9,994 nt of DNA from Alphaproteobacteria bacterium (GTDB lineage Bacteria > Pseudomonadota > Alphaproteobacteria > RF32 > CAG-239). The DNA is taken from contig JAGCRL010000208.1 of assembly GCA_017964705.1 (NCBI GenBank), positions 1 to 9,994 on the forward strand, read 5' to 3'. Below are positions 5,617 through 9,994 of the stretch, piece by piece; the first letter of the stretch is position 1; each line of letters starts with the position of its first letter. Made by a program: the position numbers and the translations under genes. The notes under the pieces are model-generated. The model was not told where the DNA came from, ran no database searches, and saw only the letters and a list, made by a program, of their open reading frames with translations.

Positions 5617-6285
5617 ATGTTTATTCCTAAAGCGCATATTATCATCATAGACGGAGAACCAGCATCCGGAAAAAACACTCTGTGTTTTGAATTAGCCTTG
5701 ATGCTATTATACAATGCACAACGAACTGCCGTTGTATTGCCTCCCGATTCGCCCTTAAGAGAAGCTTTTAAGAAACGTTCAAAGCTGTTACCCCAACTTT
5801 TAACACCTACAATTATCACTCGCCAAGACTTTTATAACGAAGCAAATAAATATCAAGCCGTTATTATCCCCAAAATAGATCCCTCTGACGAGTTGGCTGT
5901 TACGGCATCAACTTATATTACCATGTTAGCTAAAGAAAAATCTGCTTTGCACCGATTCCAAAAAAGACGCGAATACATTAACTCTTTATTTGAGCTAAAG
6001 AAAAAGATTGCCGCTACTTATAACCATAGTTTAAATTGGGTCGTTTGCGAAAATAATTTTAAGACCCAAATTATTGATCAACCTTCTGCTGAACTTGAAA
6101 AAATGGCCCATACCTATGGTTTTCGTGCTACCCCGCCATTAAATCATCGCAAATCATATAAAAATAATACCTGCGGAATTTCTGCACAGGATAAATCTTT
6201 ACCTATGCTCCAAAAAGACCTAACTTATGATGATATTTGCGCCAAAAGAGAAATTATAAAACTTGCAGAATTCATCTTCAGCTAA
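5617..6285 (+). CDS. MipZ-like ParA-family protein with degenerate nucleotide-binding motifs
   Basis: The 222-residue product begins with a beta strand and a P-loop-like sequence, GEPASGKN at 13-20. The C-terminal half resembles alphaproteobacterial MipZ, the ATPase that keeps FtsZ away from the cell poles. Examples are LNWVVCENN at 139-147 (MipZ: DWIVLRNR) and LEKMAHTYGFRATPPLNHR at 160-178 (MipZ: LE.LA...GFRV.PG..ER). Canonical features are altered. The signature Lys of the deviant Walker A (KGGxGKS/T) is Glu14, the Mg-binding Ser/Thr is Asn20, and the DLD and Walker-B DTPG segments read PPDS (42-45) and IPKID (84-88). Lys19 is kept. It may bind nucleotide weakly or not hydrolyse it. No clear Shine-Dalgarno precedes the ATG, so translation may be coupled to dacA. 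Thymidylate kinase often follows dacA in alphaproteobacteria, but the body of this protein does not look like one. The family call is from memory of MipZ sequences. Confidence 0.62.
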   Translation: MFIPKAHIIIIDGEPASGKNTLCFELALMLLYNAQRTAVVLPPDSPLREAFKKRSKLLPQLLTPTIITRQDFYNEANKYQAVIIPKIDPSDELAVTASTYITMLAKEKSALHRFQKRREYINSLFELKKKIAATYNHSLNWVVCENNFKTQIIDQPSAELEKMAHTYGFRATPPLNHRKSYKNNTCGISAQDKSLPMLQKDLTYDDICAKREIIKLAEFIFS

Positions 6286-6294
6286 TAAATAATC

Positions 6295-6323
6295 TTTACA
6301 TCCTCTAGATTTTGTTTTATGCT
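6295..6323 (+). promoter_or_regulatory. Likely sigma-70 promoter of pgm-cckA
   Basis: TTTACA at 6295-6300 (5 of 6) and TATGCT at 6318-6323 (4 of 6) are separated by 17 bases. They lie just after the preceding stop codon and about 30 bases before pgm. No terminator is visible between the two genes, so some read-through from dacA is possible. Confidence 0.5.
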
Positions 6324-6350
6324 CACCTCAAACGTTTAATATAAGGAAAT

Positions 6351-7973
6351 ATGATGATTGATATCGTAAAAACCTCGCCATATCTTGATCAAAAAATGGG
6401 AACTGCTGGCTTAAGAAAAAAGACCAGTATTGCAATGCAGAAAAATTATTTTGAAAATTTTATGCAAAGCATCTTTAACACTATTCCGGAACTTTCTAAA
6501 AAATCATTTTTGGTTGGTGGCGATGGACGATATTATAATGCCATAGCCATTCAAAAAATTATTAAGATTGCCGCCGCCAATGGAGTTAAGAAACTTTATG
6601 TTGGTAAAGATGGTTTGGTTTCAACTCCGGCAAGCTCACACATTTTATTAAAAAATCATTTAGATGGTAGCTTTGTTTTATCTGCCTCACACAATCCTGG
6701 TGGGATAGACGGAGATTTCGGTATTAAATATGCAAACGCATCCGGCGGACAATGTCAGCCAAGTGAAAGCGCGGCAATTTTTGAACAAACAAAAACCATA
6801 ACTGAATACAAAATTGTAGATTGTCCGGACTTTGATTTATCTGAAATTGGAACTTTTAAATGCAACCAAACAGAAATAGAAGTTATTGATCCTTATGTAG
6901 ACTACATCCAGTTAATGCAAAGTATTTTTGATTTTAACAGCATAAAAAAACTTTTAACCTCTGGTTTCCGATTCGTATTTGATGCTATGAATGGCGTAAC
7001 CGGTCCGTATGCAAAAAAAATATTTGAAGAAATTTTAGGAGCCCCGAAAGGAACCGTATTAAACGGAAAACCTTTAGAAGATTTTGGTGGATTACACCCA
7101 GATCCTAACCTGATTTACGCCAAATCATTAGTTGATTTAATGTATTCTGATAAAGCTCCGGACTTTGCCGCAGCTAATGACGGAGATGGTGACAGAAACA
7201 TGATTTTAGGAAAACAATTTTTTGTATGCCCCAGTGATTGTTTAGCCATTTTAACAAATAATTACAAACTAATCCCTGCTTATAAAAATGGTATTTTCGG
7301 AGTAGCTAAGTCTGCTGCTACCTCTTTAGCTGTAAAACACGTTGCTGAAGCCTTAAAAATTGGCTATTACGAAGTGCCAACCGGTTGGAAATATTTTATT
7401 CATTTAATGGATACTAATCGCATAACTTTTTGCGGAGAAGAAAGTTTTGGTACCGGAGCCTCTTATATTAGAGAAAAAGATGGTATCTGGGCCACTTTAT
7501 TTTGGTTGAGCATTATTGCTAAAACCCACAAATCAATCAAAGAAATTGCCGTAACTCATTGGCAACAATATGGACGCAATTATTATTTGCGTAACGATTA
7601 TGAAGCTATTCCGCAAGATATTGCAGATAAATTAATGGCAGATTTGGAACAAAAACTTCCTGCTTTAACCGGAAAAACATTAAAAGGATACACTATATCA
7701 AAAGCACATCCTTTAATCTACAATGACCCGGTAGACAACACTTCTACCAAAAATGGATTAATTATACATTTTACAAATGGCTCACGCATTGTATACCGCT
7801 TATCCGGAACAGGAACAATCGGCGCCACATTACGCGTTTACATTGAACGCTATGTTACGGATAAATTGCTTGAAGATCCTCAAACAATGCTCAAAGATTT
7901 AGAAGAAGTTTCACGCATAATTGCAGATATTCCTGCACGAACCAATAAAGAAAAACCAGATATAATTACTTAA
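6351..7973 (+). CDS. pgm: Alpha-D-glucose phosphate-specific phosphoglucomutase
   Basis: The enzyme interconverts glucose 1-phosphate and glucose 6-phosphate in the cytoplasm, feeding UDP-glucose, glycogen and envelope-sugar synthesis. The 540-residue length is normal for the eukaryote-like Pgm group. Landmarks: the substrate loop GTAGLRKK near 17-24; the phosphoserine loop SASHNPGG at 111-118 with catalytic Ser113; the metal loop DGDGDR at 277-282; the sugar-specificity loop GEESFG at 362-367; and the phosphate-binding loop RLSGTGT at 483-489. GEESFG and overall length argue for glucose-specific Pgm rather than a phosphomannomutase or GlmM. Two ATGs are adjacent; AAGGA at 6343-6347 is three bases from the first and six from the second (6354), so 6354 may be the true start. 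The next gene, cckA, begins 17 bases after the stop, suggesting an operon. Confidence 0.97.
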   Translation: MMIDIVKTSPYLDQKMGTAGLRKKTSIAMQKNYFENFMQSIFNTIPELSKKSFLVGGDGRYYNAIAIQKIIKIAAANGVKKLYVGKDGLVSTPASSHILLKNHLDGSFVLSASHNPGGIDGDFGIKYANASGGQCQPSESAAIFEQTKTITEYKIVDCPDFDLSEIGTFKCNQTEIEVIDPYVDYIQLMQSIFDFNSIKKLLTSGFRFVFDAMNGVTGPYAKKIFEEILGAPKGTVLNGKPLEDFGGLHPDPNLIYAKSLVDLMYSDKAPDFAAANDGDGDRNMILGKQFFVCPSDCLAILTNNYKLIPAYKNGIFGVAKSAATSLAVKHVAEALKIGYYEVPTGWKYFIHLMDTNRITFCGEESFGTGASYIREKDGIWATLFWLSIIAKTHKSIKEIAVTHWQQYGRNYYLRNDYEAIPQDIADKLMADLEQKLPALTGKTLKGYTISKAHPLIYNDPVDNTSTKNGLIIHFTNGSRIVYRLSGTGTIGATLRVYIERYVTDKLLEDPQTMLKDLEEVSRIIADIPARTNKEKPDIIT

Positions 7974-7990
7974 ACCTTAAAGAGTTGCCT

Positions 7991-9994
7991 ATGTTTAACA
8001 AGAATCAAGATATCAGACCGGATAAAATTTTAGAAACACGCTTGCTCTTGCTTGTTATTATGCTAACCGCTACCATTGTTAGCATCGGCTTTTTATTTGC
8101 TTATCCGATGTATTTAAAACCAATTATTTTATCCGTCTTTCTATGCATCATTTTAAGCATCTTTATTGCGATTACTATCTTACAATCAGGTGAAACAGCT
8201 ATTCTGTATGGTGGCCTGGCCAACGAAATCTTGAAAAACAAAAAAATATGCTATTTGATTATGAACACTAATGGCAAAATTATTCTTCAAAACGAGCTAT
8301 CTAAAAATTTTCTTGAAAACACACCGGTTTTTGAATTTTTACAAAAGCACGCTTTAGAAGATGAAAACAATATTCAAAAATTAAAACAGCTCCAAATTGC
8401 CACCGAACACTTGAAAACCGAAACAATTGAAATTGCCCTTAAATTTGATACATCAACTATTTTTTCGGGAGCGGAGTTCTATCGTATAAGCTTGCGACCG
8501 ATTACCTTAAAACCGCAAAAAAATGAAACCGAAAAGACCACAAAATTTGATAAAAAATATAATATTTATTTGCTTTGGAGCTTGGAAAACATTACTTCTG
8601 AAAAAACCTTGGATACAATTTTTCAAGAAGAGCGCAGTGCTTTCTATAATTTCTTAAATTTCATGCCCATCGGACTATATCTTTTAAACTCCAAAGGAAA
8701 AATTGAATACATTAATAAAACGCTTAGCTTGATGATAAACAAGCCGGAAGAGGAATTAATCGGTAAAGATATTAACCAATTTTTACCCCATACCTCTGTC
8801 GGTGAACAACGCTTTAATAATGCTTACACTCAATACATTACCTATATTAAAGATGCCACCGGAAAAACTAAAGAATACTTGGTAAAAACAGATAAATTTA
8901 AAGAAGGTACAGAAGCACAAACCCGCGGTTTAATAATTGATCATATTCCTACAAATACCACTCTAAAACAAGATTATGAAAAGGCCATTGCAGAAACAAA
9001 CAGTTTATTCAATCTCTCTCCTTTTGGCATGATGCTATTGGATAAAGATTTGGTAATTAAACGTACTAACCAAAGATTTATGGATATCTTAGGTGTTCCA
9101 TCTGCCTCTCAATTATTAAACAATTACTTAGCCAATTATCTGGATCAGGAAAGCATTGCCAAAATTAAAAACCAACTTAAAATATTTATGGATGAAAACG
9201 AGAAACTTCAACCGGCATATTTTGATTTAAACCTTAAAAACAAAAATAAAAACAAAATGTTGAGATTATATATTTGCCCGCTGTTTTCATCTACCATTCC
9301 GCTAAAAGAAAACATCACCGGTATAGTTTTATTCTGCCTGGATACAACAGAACAAAAGAACCTTGAAACTCAATTTGCACAAGCTCAAAAGATGCAGGCA
9401 ATGGGACAATTCGCCGGAGGTATTGCGCATGATTTCAATAATTTATTAACCGCGATGATTGGCTTTTGCGACCTATTGCAACAGCGCCATAGTTTAGGCG
9501 ATTCATCTTATGCAGATATTATGCAAATCAAACAAAATGCTGTTTGTGCGGCAGAACTTGTGCGTCAACTGCTCCAATTCTCAAGACAACAACCGCTTCA
9601 ACCGAAACTAAACAGCATTACTGATATTTTAGTTACCTTTACCCCATTATTAAAACGTACCGTCGGTGAACAAATTGAACTAAAATTCAAGCATGGCGAA
9701 AATCTGGAATACATCAAGGTAGACAGTGTACAGTTTTTACAAGTTGTCTTAAACCTTTGCGTAAATGCAAAAGACGCTATGAATAAAAAAGGAACTTTAA
9801 CTATCTCTACGCAAAAAGAAATGTTGCTGGAACCTTATCATTTTGGTGCAGAAGTTATCGAAAGCGGACCATTTATTCGTATGGATATCACTGACACAGG
9901 TTGTGGTATTCCGTTAGAAAACATGTCTCGAATTTTTGAACCATTCTTCTCTACCAAGCAAAATATTGTCGGTTCCGGAACAGGATTAGGTCTA
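7991..9994 (+). CDS. cckA: Cell-cycle hybrid histidine kinase CckA (3' end beyond window)
   Basis: CckA is the alphaproteobacterial membrane kinase/phosphatase that phosphorylates ChpT and, through it, CtrA and CpdR to time the cell cycle. The frame is open for 668 codons to the window edge. Two membrane helices lie at about 18-38 and 43-64. A PAS-like region (about 84-200) is followed by PAS domains at about 215-330 and 338-455. HisKA follows, with AMGQFAGGIAHDFNNLL and the phospho-accepting His480; the text after it (DIMQIKQNA, LVRQLLQFSRQQ) is CckA-like. HATPase_c shows N-box Asn592, DTGCGI from 635, FEPFFSTK and GSGTGLGL at 661-668. The rest of the ATPase domain and the expected receiver domain are outside the window. 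The start at 7991 has AAAGAG at 7979-7984 upstream. The 17-base gap to pgm, with no promoter or terminator between, implies co-transcription. Confidence 0.93.
   Translation, partial: MFNKNQDIRPDKILETRLLLLVIMLTATIVSIGFLFAYPMYLKPIILSVFLCIILSIFIAITILQSGETAILYGGLANEILKNKKICYLIMNTNGKIILQNELSKNFLENTPVFEFLQKHALEDENNIQKLKQLQIATEHLKTETIEIALKFDTSTIFSGAEFYRISLRPITLKPQKNETEKTTKFDKKYNIYLLWSLENITSEKTLDTIFQEERSAFYNFLNFMPIGLYLLNSKGKIEYINKTLSLMINKPEEELIGKDINQFLPHTSVGEQRFNNAYTQYITYIKDATGKTKEYLVKTDKFKEGTEAQTRGLIIDHIPTNTTLKQDYEKAIAETNSLFNLSPFGMMLLDKDLVIKRTNQRFMDILGVPSASQLLNNYLANYLDQESIAKIKNQLKIFMDENEKLQPAYFDLNLKNKNKNKMLRLYICPLFSSTIPLKENITGIVLFCLDTTEQKNLETQFAQAQKMQAMGQFAGGIAHDFNNLLTAMIGFCDLLQQRHSLGDSSYADIMQIKQNAVCAAELVRQLLQFSRQQPLQPKLNSITDILVTFTPLLKRTVGEQIELKFKHGENLEYIKVDSVQFLQVVLNLCVNAKDAMNKKGTLTISTQKEMLLEPYHFGAEVIESGPFIRMDITDTGCGIPLENMSRIFEPFFSTKQNIVGSGTGLGL

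Noticed and set aside
5617..6285. Thymidylate kinase (tmk), expected after dacA in many alphaproteobacteria
   Set aside because: Beyond a P-loop-like motif no tmk features were seen, and the C-terminal half resembles MipZ instead.

Overview
The window is low-GC DNA (roughly one third G+C by eye) from what looks like an alphaproteobacterium. The clues are a CckA-type hybrid histidine kinase running off the right edge, a MipZ-like ParA-family protein, an RpoH-type promoter of alphaproteobacterial form in front of dnaK, and a SAM-II-like riboswitch in front of metK. The low GC and the AT-rich spacers fit a host-associated or gut lineage (uncultured Rhodospirillales-like or similar), but that placement is inference. 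No IS element, phage gene, CRISPR array or other mobile element was seen. This is mostly housekeeping chromosome with several divergent genes.

Left part (1-1748): the 3' tail of an unidentified gene; a promoter; a compact pseudoknot matching the SAM-II riboswitch core, which ends in the Shine-Dalgarno of a short, divergent metK; a promoter with an inverted repeat; a small unrecognised gene for a basic-tailed helical protein; and a strong Rho-independent terminator.

Middle part (1749-4707): an RpoH-like heat-shock promoter and dnaK, closed by a strong terminator with no dnaJ after it. Then comes tRNA-His(GTG) with G-1 and CCA encoded and its own promoter. Converging on it from the minus strand is a small lipoprotein rich in Pro, Lys and His, carrying a 24-bp in-frame tandem repeat. 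A 158-bp AT-rich divergent promoter region separates it from dacA.

Right part (4708-9994): dacA (a short S11 D,D-carboxypeptidase) and, nine bases downstream, a MipZ-like gene whose nucleotide-binding motifs look eroded. A new promoter then drives pgm (phosphoglucomutase), and 17 bases after it cckA (668 codons present, truncated by the window end; two membrane segments, PAS-like sensors, HisKA and ATPase domains). The right half is thus themed on envelope building and cell-cycle control: peptidoglycan trimming, a division-site-regulator relative, sugar-phosphate supply for envelope glycans, and the CckA phosphorelay.

The strongest second-look items are the apparently degenerate MipZ-like protein next to dacA, and the SAM-II-type riboswitch paired with an unusually short, cysteine-rich MetK. 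No clearly new multi-gene system is visible.
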